Below, one piece after another: positions 38,673 through 46,761 of a DNA stretch of 64,000 nucleotides (its first letter is position 1; each line of letters opens with the position of its first letter). The stretch is from Halomonas halodenitrificans DSM 735 (GTDB lineage: Bacteria; Pseudomonadota; Gammaproteobacteria; Pseudomonadales; Halomonadaceae): contig NZ_JHVH01000008.1 in NCBI RefSeq assembly GCF_000620045.1, forward strand, positions 1 through 64,000, written 5' to 3'. Made by a program: the position numbers and the translations under genes. The notes beneath the pieces were generated by a model, which saw only the letters and a list, made by a program, of their open reading frames with translations, was not told the DNA's origin and made no database searches.

Positions 38673-40531
38673 AACTCTGGACCGATGGCGAAGTGTAGGC
38701 GCCACGAATTGTCCTCGTCGTCGAAGGGATGAGCGATATCCAGGCGGATCGGCCCCACCGGTGATATCCAGCGCACGCCGAGTCCGGCGCCGGTCTTGAG
38801 GTCGTCGGGGCCCCAGTCGTCGAAGGCATCGCCGGTGTCGACGAAGGCCGCCCCCCACCAGTCGCCGGTGACGCGATGCTGCCACTCCAGGCTGTAGGTC
38901 AACAGCTGCTGCCCGCCGGTCAGGTCGCCATCATCGTCCTCCGGCGACAGGCTCTCGTAGCCGTAGCCACGCACGCTGTTGTCGCCGCCGGCAAAGAAGC
39001 GCAGCGACGGGGGAATCAGGGAAAAGTCGTTGGTCTCGATGGCCCCCAACCCCAGCCCCGTTACCACGCGGTTGTCGGCACCGATCTTGCGAATCCAGCG
39101 CGTATCGCCGGTGACGCGGACGAAATCCGCATCGGAACCCCAGGTGCTGTCGGAGACCTCCAGGCTCAACTGCTGGTAGTCACCCCAGGTGGGGAACGTC
39201 GGGTTACGGGTGCGGGTGCGCGACCAGCGGATGCCGGGATAGAGCAGCAGCACCTGTTCGCTGTCACTCCCCTGGGTGTAGTCCTCGTAGGTGGTCCGCA
39301 CATAGAGGTGCTGGATCCAGCCGTTGTCGAACTCCCAGCGGCGCGCGCCCTCGACGGTCGCCTCCAGCGAGCGCGTGTCGTCATTGTCCTTGTGACTAAT
39401 CCCGTATTGGAAGCGGTAGCTATCGCGCAGCGGATTGTCGAGGGGCATCTTGTAGACGCCCCCGAAGCGCTGTTCGGGAGCCGAGAGATAGAGGTCGTGA
39501 TCGAGCCCGTGGCCGTAGCGATTGATCCAGGGCTGTTCCCAGGAGAATCGCATGCGCGGACCCACGTCGGTGGCGTAGCCGACCCCCGTTTCGAAACGGT
39601 GACGGTCGGCGGGGGCCACGCTGACGTCGATGGGTACCGAGGGGCGCGCTTCCTGGCGGGCGGTCAGGGCCGTGGCCCCCTCGAGGGCCGCCCCGGAAAC
39701 ACGCGGCGTCGCCGTATAGCGCTCCCCACCCTGGGTGGCCACAACCTCGGTCCAGCCCGGCGAGCCCTCCTCGAGGGCCAGAGAGGACTGCTGGAGCCGC
39801 GGTTTGACGGTAATGGAGCGAAACCATTCGGTCTGGCCCAGACGCTGGTTGAAGCTGGCAAGCTCACTGGCCAGATAGGGCTCACCCGGGGCAAAGGGAA
39901 GCAGTCTGCGCAGGCGCTCGGGCTCGATATGGCTGCCGCTGATGGCAACCTCGCCGAAACGATAGCGTGGCCCACTATCCAGGGCCAGGTAGAGCCTCGC
40001 GCTCTCGGCGAAGGGGCGCACCTCCATGCGGCGGTCGGCGTAACGCCACTGAAAGTAGCCCCGTTCCATGGCGAGATTGGCCAGCTTGCCACGCAGGCTG
40101 TCATAGGGGGCGTGCACCAGAGGGTCCCCCTCGGCCAGGGGGAATTCATCGATGGCTTCCTGGAAAGGCGGATCATCCTGGGCATCCCCCGCCAGGCGAA
40201 AATCGAGAGTCTCGACACGCACTCGCGCGCCCGGGTCGATGACCAGCTCGACGAACTCGGGCGCCTCGCCTTCGGCCAGCCGGGCTTCTATTTCCGGTTC
40301 GTAATAGCCGTAGACCCGCATCGCCTCGGCGGCAAGGCGGCGTGACTCACCTTCGAGCCGCGCGCGGCTGTACTGCGTCTCATCCAGTCCTTCGAGGTAG
40401 TGGCTCACATTCTTCGCCACGTCCCCTTCGAGCCCATCGACCCGGGCCTCGATGGCCATCGCCGCCGGGACGGGCAGCATGCCCAGTGCCAGTGTCGCCG
40501 CGATCAGGCGTACTCCGCTATGATTCTCCAT
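38669..40531 (-). CDS. tamA: Translocation and assembly module outer-membrane subunit TamA
   Basis: A 620-residue Omp85-family barrel. Signal peptide from MENHSGVRLIAATLALGMLP, three POTRA domains (about 27-275) and a 16-stranded barrel with the Omp85 signature FFAGGDNSVRGYGYESL (about 525) and terminal FAIGPEF ending in phenylalanine, required for recognition by the Bam machinery. ATG 40531 gives a good signal peptide; a TTG at 40585 overlapping the upstream stop is an alternative. Partner tamB follows. Confidence 0.9.
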   Translation of the reverse strand: MENHSGVRLIAATLALGMLPVPAAMAIEARVDGLEGDVAKNVSHYLEGLDETQYSRARLEGESRRLAAEAMRVYGYYEPEIEARLAEGEAPEFVELVIDPGARVRVETLDFRLAGDAQDDPPFQEAIDEFPLAEGDPLVHAPYDSLRGKLANLAMERGYFQWRYADRRMEVRPFAESARLYLALDSGPRYRFGEVAISGSHIEPERLRRLLPFAPGEPYLASELASFNQRLGQTEWFRSITVKPRLQQSSLALEEGSPGWTEVVATQGGERYTATPRVSGAALEGATALTARQEARPSVPIDVSVAPADRHRFETGVGYATDVGPRMRFSWEQPWINRYGHGLDHDLYLSAPEQRFGGVYKMPLDNPLRDSYRFQYGISHKDNDDTRSLEATVEGARRWEFDNGWIQHLYVRTTYEDYTQGSDSEQVLLLYPGIRWSRTRTRNPTFPTWGDYQQLSLEVSDSTWGSDADFVRVTGDTRWIRKIGADNRVVTGLGLGAIETNDFSLIPPSLRFFAGGDNSVRGYGYESLSPEDDDGDLTGGQQLLTYSLEWQHRVTGDWWGAAFVDTGDAFDDWGPDDLKTGAGLGVRWISPVGPIRLDIAHPFDDEDNSWRLHFAIGPEF

Positions 40532-40581
40532 ATCCTTACGCCTTGCCGTCTGCGACTCGGGGGGGAGTCCTGCCGTGGGCG

Positions 40582-41451
40582 TCAAGGACGCAATGCTTCG
40601 AGCCGTGCGCTGAGCGCAAGCTGACTTCGACGCAATTCGCCAATCTCGGCCTCCAGCGCGGTCTGGCGCTGGCGCAGGGCACCCTGTTGCTGTTGCCCAT
40701 CTTCCCGCGCCTCGTCGACGCCTTCAAGTGTCTCGGTCAGCGTAGCGACGCGCGCCTGCAGGGTGTCGAGGCGCGAGCGCTGTGTTTCCTGGGTGTCGGC
40801 GAGGCGTTTCTCGGCCGCCTCCCGCTCATCGCGCAGCGTCTCGAGTGCCGCCGCCTCGATGCCCTGCGCCTCTAGCTCGGTGAGACGCCGAGCGTTCTCG
40901 CCCTGGGCTTCTCTGACGATATCGAGGCGTTCGCCGAGGGCGCCACGTCCCTCTTCTCCGGCGCGCTCCAGGGCATCGAGAGATTCCTGGAAGGCCGAAA
41001 GCGTCGCCTCCCGGGTCGCGGCGGCCTCCTTCATGCGGGCCAGGCTCGTCTCGTGCCGAGCGATCACTCCCTCGAGACGCTCGACCCCCGTGGCCAGGTC
41101 GTCCTCGAGGGCCGCGAGGCGAGGCTTTAGAGGGGCATCCTGATTGGCCAGGGCATCGAGGCGGGCCTCCAGGCGGTCGAGGCCGTCGTCGTCTCCGGTG
41201 GCGGCATCGAAGCGGGCATGCACATTGGAGAGCTCACCGCTCAGCCGGGCGGTCTCTGCCGTCAGACGCTGGCGCTCCTGCCAGCCGAACCAGCCCATCG
41301 CCGCCAGGGCCGCGACAAGCATCAGGATCAGCAGCCATAGCGGCCACACCCGCGGCGGTTCGGGATGCCGGGGACGGTGTGCCGCCAGGCTGGCCTCCGG
41401 ATCCGGGATTATCGATCCGGCGTCGCGGCGGGGTTCCGGTCGCTCTGCCAT
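40582..41451 (-). CDS. Unknown inner-membrane protein with long coiled coil
   Basis: A 289-residue protein: cytoplasmic Pro/Arg-rich N-terminus (1-36), one transmembrane helix (PLWLLILMLVAALAAMGWFG, about 37-56) and about 230 residues of Leu/Glu/Arg-rich coiled coil facing the periplasm. No enzymatic motif is recognised. It resembles low-complexity ATPase- or HemX-like membrane coiled-coil proteins only in composition. It lies directly upstream of tamA in the same direction, with its stop overlapping a possible tamA TTG start, so it may serve the TAM complex. Function unknown. Confidence 0.75.
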   Translation of the reverse strand: MAERPEPRRDAGSIIPDPEASLAAHRPRHPEPPRVWPLWLLILMLVAALAAMGWFGWQERQRLTAETARLSGELSNVHARFDAATGDDDGLDRLEARLDALANQDAPLKPRLAALEDDLATGVERLEGVIARHETSLARMKEAAATREATLSAFQESLDALERAGEEGRGALGERLDIVREAQGENARRLTELEAQGIEAAALETLRDEREAAEKRLADTQETQRSRLDTLQARVATLTETLEGVDEAREDGQQQQGALRQRQTALEAEIGELRRSQLALSARLEALRP

Positions 41452-41543
41452 GCTCTGCTCCTCGTGTGGCCGGGGACGGGATGCCGGGATCCGGGTCGCC
41501 TGATATCATGCCGTATCACCGCCTTCTGCGCCAAGGACGATCC

Positions 41544-42113
41544 ATGCCCTTCGAATTGCCCGCACTGCCCTACGATACCAAGGCACTGGAGCCGCATCTG
41601 TCGCGCGAGACGGTGATACGGCTCCACGGCCAGACCCAGCGGGCCTGCCTGACCCGCCTCAACCGGCGGGTGGCCGGCACCCCCTGGGCGGCCGCTTCGC
41701 TGGAGGCGATCCTCCTCGGTGGCGAGGCGGACATCGCCCGCCAGGCGGCGAAGGCCTGGGCCCTGACCTTCTACTGGCACTCGCTCTCGCCCCAGGGCGG
41801 CTCGCCGGACGCCGCCCTGATACAGGCGATCGAAGCCCGCTGGGGGAGTCTCGCCGGTCTCGAGCAGGCCTTCGCCACCGCCGCCGACGAGGCCCCCGAC
41901 GACGGCTGGATATGGCTGGTGCGGGGCCCAGAGGGGCTGGCCGTGTTGGGCAGCGAGGCACACCAGGTGCCCCTGACGCTTGGCCTGACGCCCCTGCTGG
42001 TCCACCATCCCGCGGCGGACCCGAGCGCCCCGACGCCGCTCTCTTCCTTCTGGAAACTGGCCAACTGGTGGTTCGCGGCCATCAACTTCGCCGGCCCCGC
42101 CGTACACCGATGA
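41544..42113 (+). CDS. Superoxide dismutase-fold protein lacking all metal ligands
   Basis: A 189-residue homologue of Fe/Mn superoxide dismutase. The first 26 residues align without gaps to E. coli SodB (FELPALPY, ALEPHLSRET), and AWALTFYWHSLSPQGG, DDGWIWLVRG and FWKLANWWFAAINFA are clearly related. By that alignment ligand H27 is L27, H74 is L74, and the segment with D157 and H161 (DVWEHAYY) is deleted; gateway Y35 is C35 and H31 is T31. It therefore cannot bind the usual metal and is an apparent pseudoenzyme. The frame is intact with CAAGGACG upstream of the ATG. Role unknown, perhaps structural or binding. Confidence 0.85.
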   Translation: MPFELPALPYDTKALEPHLSRETVIRLHGQTQRACLTRLNRRVAGTPWAAASLEAILLGGEADIARQAAKAWALTFYWHSLSPQGGSPDAALIQAIEARWGSLAGLEQAFATAADEAPDDGWIWLVRGPEGLAVLGSEAHQVPLTLGLTPLLVHHPAADPSAPTPLSSFWKLANWWFAAINFAGPAVHR

Positions 42114-42120
42114 TGCCGAC

Positions 42121-43410
42121 TCACGGGTCGGCCCGGCGCCCGATGCCCCGGTAGTGAAGCCCCTGGGCGGCGACCCACTGGGGATCATAGATATTGCGAC
42201 CATCCAGCACCAGGCGCTCCGTCAGTCGCGAGGCCAGTTCACGCCAGTCGGGATTCCAGTAGGCCTTCCACTCGGTCACCAGCATCAGGGCATCGGCTCC
42301 CCGGCATGCCTCGAGGGGATCCGCGTCCATGAGCTCCAGCAACGGGTGGTCTCCGACCTCCTCGCGCAAGGCGGGCAGTGCCGCCGGGTCATGGAGGCGA
42401 ACCCGCACCCCCTGGGCCCATAGCGCTCGCAGCAGCGTCAGCACCGGCGCATGGTCGATGCGGGCGGTGCCGGGCTTGAAGGCCGCCCCCCAGATCGCCA
42501 CGCAGCGCCCCTCGAGGCGGCCGTTGAAGTGTGACCACAGCTTGCGGAACAGCGTCTCCTTCTTGTGCTCGTTGATGTCGAGCACCTGATCGAGCAAGGC
42601 CGAATGCCGGCCGCTGGCGGATTGCACGTCGGCCAGGCGCACCAGGTCCCGGGAGAAGTTGGGGCCACCGAAGCCGCAGCCGGGGTAGAGATATTCATAG
42701 CCGATACGCGGGTCGGATCCCATGCCCTGGCGCACGAACTCGACGTCGACACCCAGGCTATCGGCGAGGCCCGCCACCTCGTTCATGTAGCTGATGCGGG
42801 TGGCCAGCATGCCGTTGATGGCCAGCTTGGTCAGTTCCGCCGCGCGCCGCGGCATGCACTGGATGACCTCCCGGCGGCGATTGAAGGCACGCAGCAACTC
42901 GCGCACCTGTGCCTCGGCCCCGGCATCGTCACAGCCCAGCAACCAGCGGCTGGGCCGGGTAAAGGTGTCCCAGGCGCGCCCCTCCTCGATCATGTCCGAC
43001 AGGGCCACGGCGTGGCTGCCCTGTCCCAGTCGGCCTTCCAGCCGTTCGGTCTCACCGACCGGGAAGGTCGAGTGATTGACCAGCAGCCGCGGCCGGTCGC
43101 CGGCGCCCTTCAGCGCCGCGAACAGGGTGTCGAGTTCACTGCGCTGCTCGGGCGAGAGGGCCAGCCAGACGACCTCCTGGGGGCTTGTCAGGGCGTCCTC
43201 GGCGTCGCCTGCCAGGCGCAGCCCAGTACCGGATAATCCGGCCTCGAGCTGGTCGAGCAGGCGTGGCTCGCGGATCAGCCAGTCGGCCTGACGCAGGGCC
43301 GACCAGGGCTGGTCGGCATGCGGCAGCCAGGTGACGGTGTGGCCCACAGAGGAAAGGGCCGCGGCGGCGGTGGCGGCGGCGAGCTCGCTGCCGTGGACCA
43401 GCACACGCAT
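42121..43410 (-). CDS. Divergent UDP-glucose dehydrogenase homologue, catalytic Cys missing
   Basis: A 429-residue protein with the three-domain layout of UDP-glucose/GDP-mannose dehydrogenases (central ELTKLAINGMLATRISYMNE with K195 and N199 conserved; C-terminal AIWGAAFKPGTARIDHAP and LVTEWKAYW). However, the nucleotide-binding loop GxGYVG is VHGSELAAA, and the catalytic GGSC is GGPN, with N251 in place of the cysteine; NPEFLREG is LSDMIEEG. It sits three bases after galU, where an active ugd would be expected. Dehydrogenase activity is doubtful; a binding or altered function is possible. Confidence 0.82.
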   Translation of the reverse strand: MRVLVHGSELAAATAAAALSSVGHTVTWLPHADQPWSALRQADWLIREPRLLDQLEAGLSGTGLRLAGDAEDALTSPQEVVWLALSPEQRSELDTLFAALKGAGDRPRLLVNHSTFPVGETERLEGRLGQGSHAVALSDMIEEGRAWDTFTRPSRWLLGCDDAGAEAQVRELLRAFNRRREVIQCMPRRAAELTKLAINGMLATRISYMNEVAGLADSLGVDVEFVRQGMGSDPRIGYEYLYPGCGFGGPNFSRDLVRLADVQSASGRHSALLDQVLDINEHKKETLFRKLWSHFNGRLEGRCVAIWGAAFKPGTARIDHAPVLTLLRALWAQGVRVRLHDPAALPALREEVGDHPLLELMDADPLEACRGADALMLVTEWKAYWNPDWRELASRLTERLVLDGRNIYDPQWVAAQGLHYRGIGRRADP

Positions 43411-43413
43411 GGT

Positions 43414-44304
43414 TCAGTCCTCCCCGGCGTAACGTGCCAGCAGTTCACGAAACCCCTGGCCATAGCGGGCATGGCGACGACCGTAGGCGAGCGTGGCCTC
43501 GAGGTAGCCGAGCTGGTGGCCGCAGTCGAAGGTCTTGCCGCTCATCCGGTAGGCGTCGACGCCCTCGCGGGCCCGCAGGGCCTCGATGGCATCGGTGAGC
43601 TGGATCTCGTTTCCGGCGCCGGGCGGAGTCTCGGCCAACAGGGCGAAGATACTGCCGGGCAGCACATAGCGGCCGATCACCGCCAGGTCCGAAGGCGCCT
43701 CATCCACCGGCGGCTTCTCCACCACGCCGGCCAAGGGGCGCGACTCCCCCGGGCCGGGCACCTCCCCGCCGGTGTCGACGATGCCGTACTGGCGAGTCAT
43801 CTCGTGAGGCACTTCCTCCACCATCAACTGGGCATGGGCGGTGCGCTCGAAGGCGTCCAGCATGCCGCCCAGGTCGTTGCGCTCGAGGCCCTCGCCGTCC
43901 ACCAGCACATCGGGGAGCAGCACCGCGAAGGGGGTGTCGTCACCGATCGCCGGCCGCGCGCAGAGCACCGCGTGCCCCAGGCCCAGCGGCTCGGGCTGAC
44001 GCACGCTGATGATATTGACGTCGTCGGGGACGATCGAGCGCAGCTGTTCGAGCAGCTCGTGCTTGCCCTTGGCCTCGAGGCTCGCCTCCATCTCGAAGTG
44101 CTTGTCGAAGTGGTTCTCGATGGCCCCCTTGCTGGCGTGGGTCACCAGCACGATATCGCGGATACCCGCGGCGACGGCTTCCTCGACCACGTACTGGATC
44201 ACGGGGCGGTCGACGATGGTGATCATTTCCTTGGGGATCGCCTTGGAGGCGGGCAGGCAGCGAGTGCCGAAACCGGCTACCGGAAGTACGGCCTTGCGAA
44301 TCAT
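43414..44304 (-). CDS. galU: UTP-glucose-1-phosphate uridylyltransferase
   Basis: A 296-residue enzyme making UDP-glucose for polysaccharide, LPS and trehalose synthesis. The nucleotidyltransferase signature [20 protein letters not shown] and [20 protein letters not shown] are at the N-terminus; [31 protein letters not shown] and [10 protein letters not shown] are further family blocks. A single substitution (C in place of the usual M in GTRMLP) is minor. Operon with the divergent Ugd homologue. Confidence 0.95.
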   Translation of the reverse strand: MIRKAVLPVAGFGTRCLPASKAIPKEMITIVDRPVIQYVVEEAVAAGIRDIVLVTHASKGAIENHFDKHFEMEASLEAKGKHELLEQLRSIVPDDVNIISVRQPEPLGLGHAVLCARPAIGDDTPFAVLLPDVLVDGEGLERNDLGGMLDAFERTAHAQLMVEEVPHEMTRQYGIVDTGGEVPGPGESRPLAGVVEKPPVDEAPSDLAVIGRYVLPGSIFALLAETPPGAGNEIQLTDAIEALRAREGVDAYRMSGKTFDCGHQLGYLEATLAYGRRHARYGQGFRELLARYAGED

Positions 44305-44476
44305 GGGCAGTCCTTGTCGAGGGTCGCGAATAGGAAATCACACCGGCACGCGAGACGGGAAGTCGCCGCCGGCAACGGGTAGAATGCCCCCAATGATACC
44401 GGACTCGGCGTGGTCTGCCACCGCCCCGCGCCGGTCACTCCCTTGTCAACCTCCCTTATTAACCAGGAGAGAGCGA

Positions 44477-45202
44477 ATGGGCACAACGCCGTCACCAGTG
44501 GAAAACATGGACCCCGACGAGATCGCCAAGTTCGAGGCCCTGGCCGAACGCTGGTGGGACAACACGGGTGAGTTCAAGCCGCTGCATGATATCAACCCCC
44601 TGCGGCTTGATTTCATCGACGCCCGCGCCGGCATGGCCGGGCGGCGGGTGCTGGATGTCGGCTGCGGCGGCGGCATCCTCGCCGAGGGCATGGCGCACCG
44701 TGGCGCCGATGTCATCGGCATCGACCTGGGCGAGGCCCCGCTGGGTGTCGCCCGCCTTCATGCCGAGGAGAGCGGGCTTGCCATCGACTATCGCCGGGTC
44801 AGCGTCGAGGCCCTGGCCGAGGAGGCCCCGGGCCGCTTCGATGTGGTCACCTGCCTGGAGATGCTCGAGCATGTCCCGGACCCCGGCTCGGTGGTGCGGG
44901 CCTGCGCGGCCTTGGTCAAGCCCGGAGGCCAGGTGTTCTTCTCGACACTCAACCGCAACCCCAAGGCCCTGGCCCTGGCCGTGGTCGGCGCCGAATATGT
45001 GCTGCGTATGCTGCCCCGAGGCACCCATGACTACGCCAAGTTCATTCGCCCCGCGGAGCTCGCCCGCTGGTGCCGGGAGGCGGGCCTGGCGGTGCGTGAG
45101 CAGAGCGGCCTGGTCTATAACCCCCTGACCCGCCGTTATCGGCTTCATCCCACCGATGTCTCGGTCAATTACCTGATGCACTGTCAACGCGAGGATGCCT
45201 GA
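44477..45202 (+). CDS. ubiG: Ubiquinone biosynthesis O-methyltransferase
   Basis: A 241-residue SAM-dependent methyltransferase performing both O-methylations of ubiquinone synthesis. SAM-binding motif [17 protein letters not shown] (about 54-69), [36 protein letters not shown] and the family N-terminus [14 protein letters not shown]. The ATG at 44477 follows AGGAGAG. Its stop shares a base with the next start (TGATG), so it forms an operon with the phosphatase. Confidence 0.95.
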   Translation: MGTTPSPVENMDPDEIAKFEALAERWWDNTGEFKPLHDINPLRLDFIDARAGMAGRRVLDVGCGGGILAEGMAHRGADVIGIDLGEAPLGVARLHAEESGLAIDYRRVSVEALAEEAPGRFDVVTCLEMLEHVPDPGSVVRACAALVKPGGQVFFSTLNRNPKALALAVVGAEYVLRMLPRGTHDYAKFIRPAELARWCREAGLAVREQSGLVYNPLTRRYRLHPTDVSVNYLMHCQREDA

Positions 45203-45876
45203 TGTCGACCCCTCACCCCGCCCCCGCCGCCCTGCTCTTCGACCTCGACGGCACCCTGGTGGACACCGCCCCGGACCTGGCCCGGGCCACCAATGCGCTA
45301 CGCGCGCACCATGGCCTCCCCGCCCTGCCCTATCCGGTGATTCGCGCCCAGGTGTCCAACGGCGGCAGTGCCCTGGTGGAGCTCGCCCTGGGACTGGCCC
45401 GGGACACGCCAGGGCACGCTGAGGCCCGGCACTTCCTGCTCGCCGCCTACGGCGACGACGTGGCCGCCGAGAGTCGGGTCTTTGCCCCGCTCGCCCCGCT
45501 GCTCGATGCCTGGGAGACCCGGGGAGCGGCCTGGGGGATCGTCACCAACAAGCCGCGGGCCTATGCCGCCCCGCTGGTGGAGGCCCTGACCCTGGCGCCC
45601 GGGGCGCTGCTCTGCGCGGATGATCTGCCGGTGAAGAAGCCCGACCCCGCCCCGCTGCTGGAGGCCGCGCGCCGGCTGGGCGTGACCCCCTCATCCTGCT
45701 GGTATCTCGGCGACCACCTGCGTGACATCCAGGCGGCACGAGCCGCCGGCATGCCCGCCGTCGCGGTGGGCTGGGGCTATATGGAAGATGGCGAGGATTT
45801 TCGTGGCTGGCCCGCCGACCTCTGGTTCGAGACCGGCGAGGAACTGGTCGCCGCCCTCCTCACGGAAGGCGGCTAG
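45202..45876 (+). CDS. HAD phosphatase, Gph type; probable MupP
   Basis: A 224-residue HAD-superfamily phosphatase with motif I LFDLDGTLVDTAPDL, motif II IVTNKPR and motif III/IV KKPDPAPLLEAAR...YLGDHLRDI. By sequence it would be called phosphoglycolate phosphatase. The ubiG-phosphatase-yciK neighbourhood is that of Pseudomonas MupP, the N-acetylmuramic acid 6-phosphate phosphatase in peptidoglycan recycling, so that role is likely. I cannot separate the two from sequence alone. Downstream lies the repeat cluster. Confidence 0.85.
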   Translation: MSTPHPAPAALLFDLDGTLVDTAPDLARATNALRAHHGLPALPYPVIRAQVSNGGSALVELALGLARDTPGHAEARHFLLAAYGDDVAAESRVFAPLAPLLDAWETRGAAWGIVTNKPRAYAAPLVEALTLAPGALLCADDLPVKKPDPAPLLEAARRLGVTPSSCWYLGDHLRDIQAARAAGMPAVAVGWGYMEDGEDFRGWPADLWFETGEELVAALLTEGG

Positions 45877-45887
45877 CCACCCCGATT

Positions 45888-45962
45888 GGGGTCAGACCCC
45901 ATGGGGTTGGGGGTCTGACCCCAGGTTGAGGGGTCTGACCCCAGGTTGAGGGGGCTGACCCC
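45888..45962. repeat. Cluster of four GGGGTC(A/T)GACCCC elements
   Basis: An inverted pair (45888-45900 and 45910-45922) is extended by two further direct copies at 45930-45942 and 45950-45962 (the last GGGGGCTGACCCC), giving a 20-bp period with unit GGGGTCTGACCCCAGGTTGA. It fills the convergent gap between the phosphatase and yciK. A short duplication CCCCAGTTA at 45961-45979 covers the yciK stop region. Confidence 0.85.
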
Positions 45963-45976
45963 AGTTACTACCCCAG

Positions 45977-46744
45977 TTAACTCGTCCTGGGGGGTTGGGC
46001 GTCGAATTTCTCGCCGCTGTGCCCGTGGCTGTCCGGCCCCATCAGCCACAGGTAGGTGGGCATGATGGCCTCGGGCGTGCGCAGGGTATCCGGGTCCTCT
46101 CCCGGATAGGCCGAGCGGCGCATCTGGGTGCGAGTGGCGCCCGGGTTGAGGGTGTTGACCCGGACATTGCCCAGGTGCTCGAGCTCCTCGGCGAGTACCT
46201 CCACGAAGCCTTCGGTGGCGAACTTGGAGACCGCGTAGGCTCCCCAGTAGGCCCGCCCCTTCCTGCCCACGCTGGATGAGGTGAAGATCACCGAGGCGTC
46301 CCGGGAGTCCTTGAGCAGCGGCAGCAACGCCTGGGTCATCCAGGTCGGGCCATGGATATTGACCCGCATGACCTGCTCCCACAGCTCCGGGTTGTACTGC
46401 TCGAAGGGCGTGATGCGCCCGAGCAGCCCGGCATTGTGCAGGATCCCGTCCAGGCGGCCGAATTCCTTGTCCAGCGTCTCGGCCATGTCCTGGTAGTCCT
46501 TGAGGCTGGCGCCTTCGACGTTCAGCGGAAAGATGGCCGGTTGGGGACCGCCCGCCGCCTCGATCTCATCGTAGACCGCCTCCAGCTTGGCAGTGGTGCG
46601 CCCCAGCAGGATCACCGTGGCGCCGTGGCGCGCATAGGCGAGGGCCGCATCCCGACCGATACCGTCTCCGGCACCGGTGACCAGGATAACGCGGTCGCGA
46701 AGCAGCTCGGCCGGCGCCTGATAATCGATCTTGCAAATGGCCAT
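45977..46744 (-). CDS. yciK: Short-chain dehydrogenase YciK
   Basis: A 255-residue SDR family oxidoreductase of the YciK type. NAD(P)-binding VTGAGDGIGRDAALAYA at about 21-38, LHNAGLLG motif, catalytic Ser in SSSVGRKGRAYWGAYAVSK with Y-x-x-x-K. The N-terminus AICKIDYQAPAELLRDRVIL is typical. The substrate is not established. It is cotranscribed or nearly so with the upstream cpoB (17-base gap), and convergent to the MupP-like gene; in Pseudomonas the same genes are colinear. Confidence 0.9.
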   Translation of the reverse strand: MAICKIDYQAPAELLRDRVILVTGAGDGIGRDAALAYARHGATVILLGRTTAKLEAVYDEIEAAGGPQPAIFPLNVEGASLKDYQDMAETLDKEFGRLDGILHNAGLLGRITPFEQYNPELWEQVMRVNIHGPTWMTQALLPLLKDSRDASVIFTSSSVGRKGRAYWGAYAVSKFATEGFVEVLAEELEHLGNVRVNTLNPGATRTQMRRSAYPGEDPDTLRTPEAIMPTYLWLMGPDSHGHSGEKFDAQPPRTS

Positions 46745-46761
46745 GACTCTCTCCTCGATGA

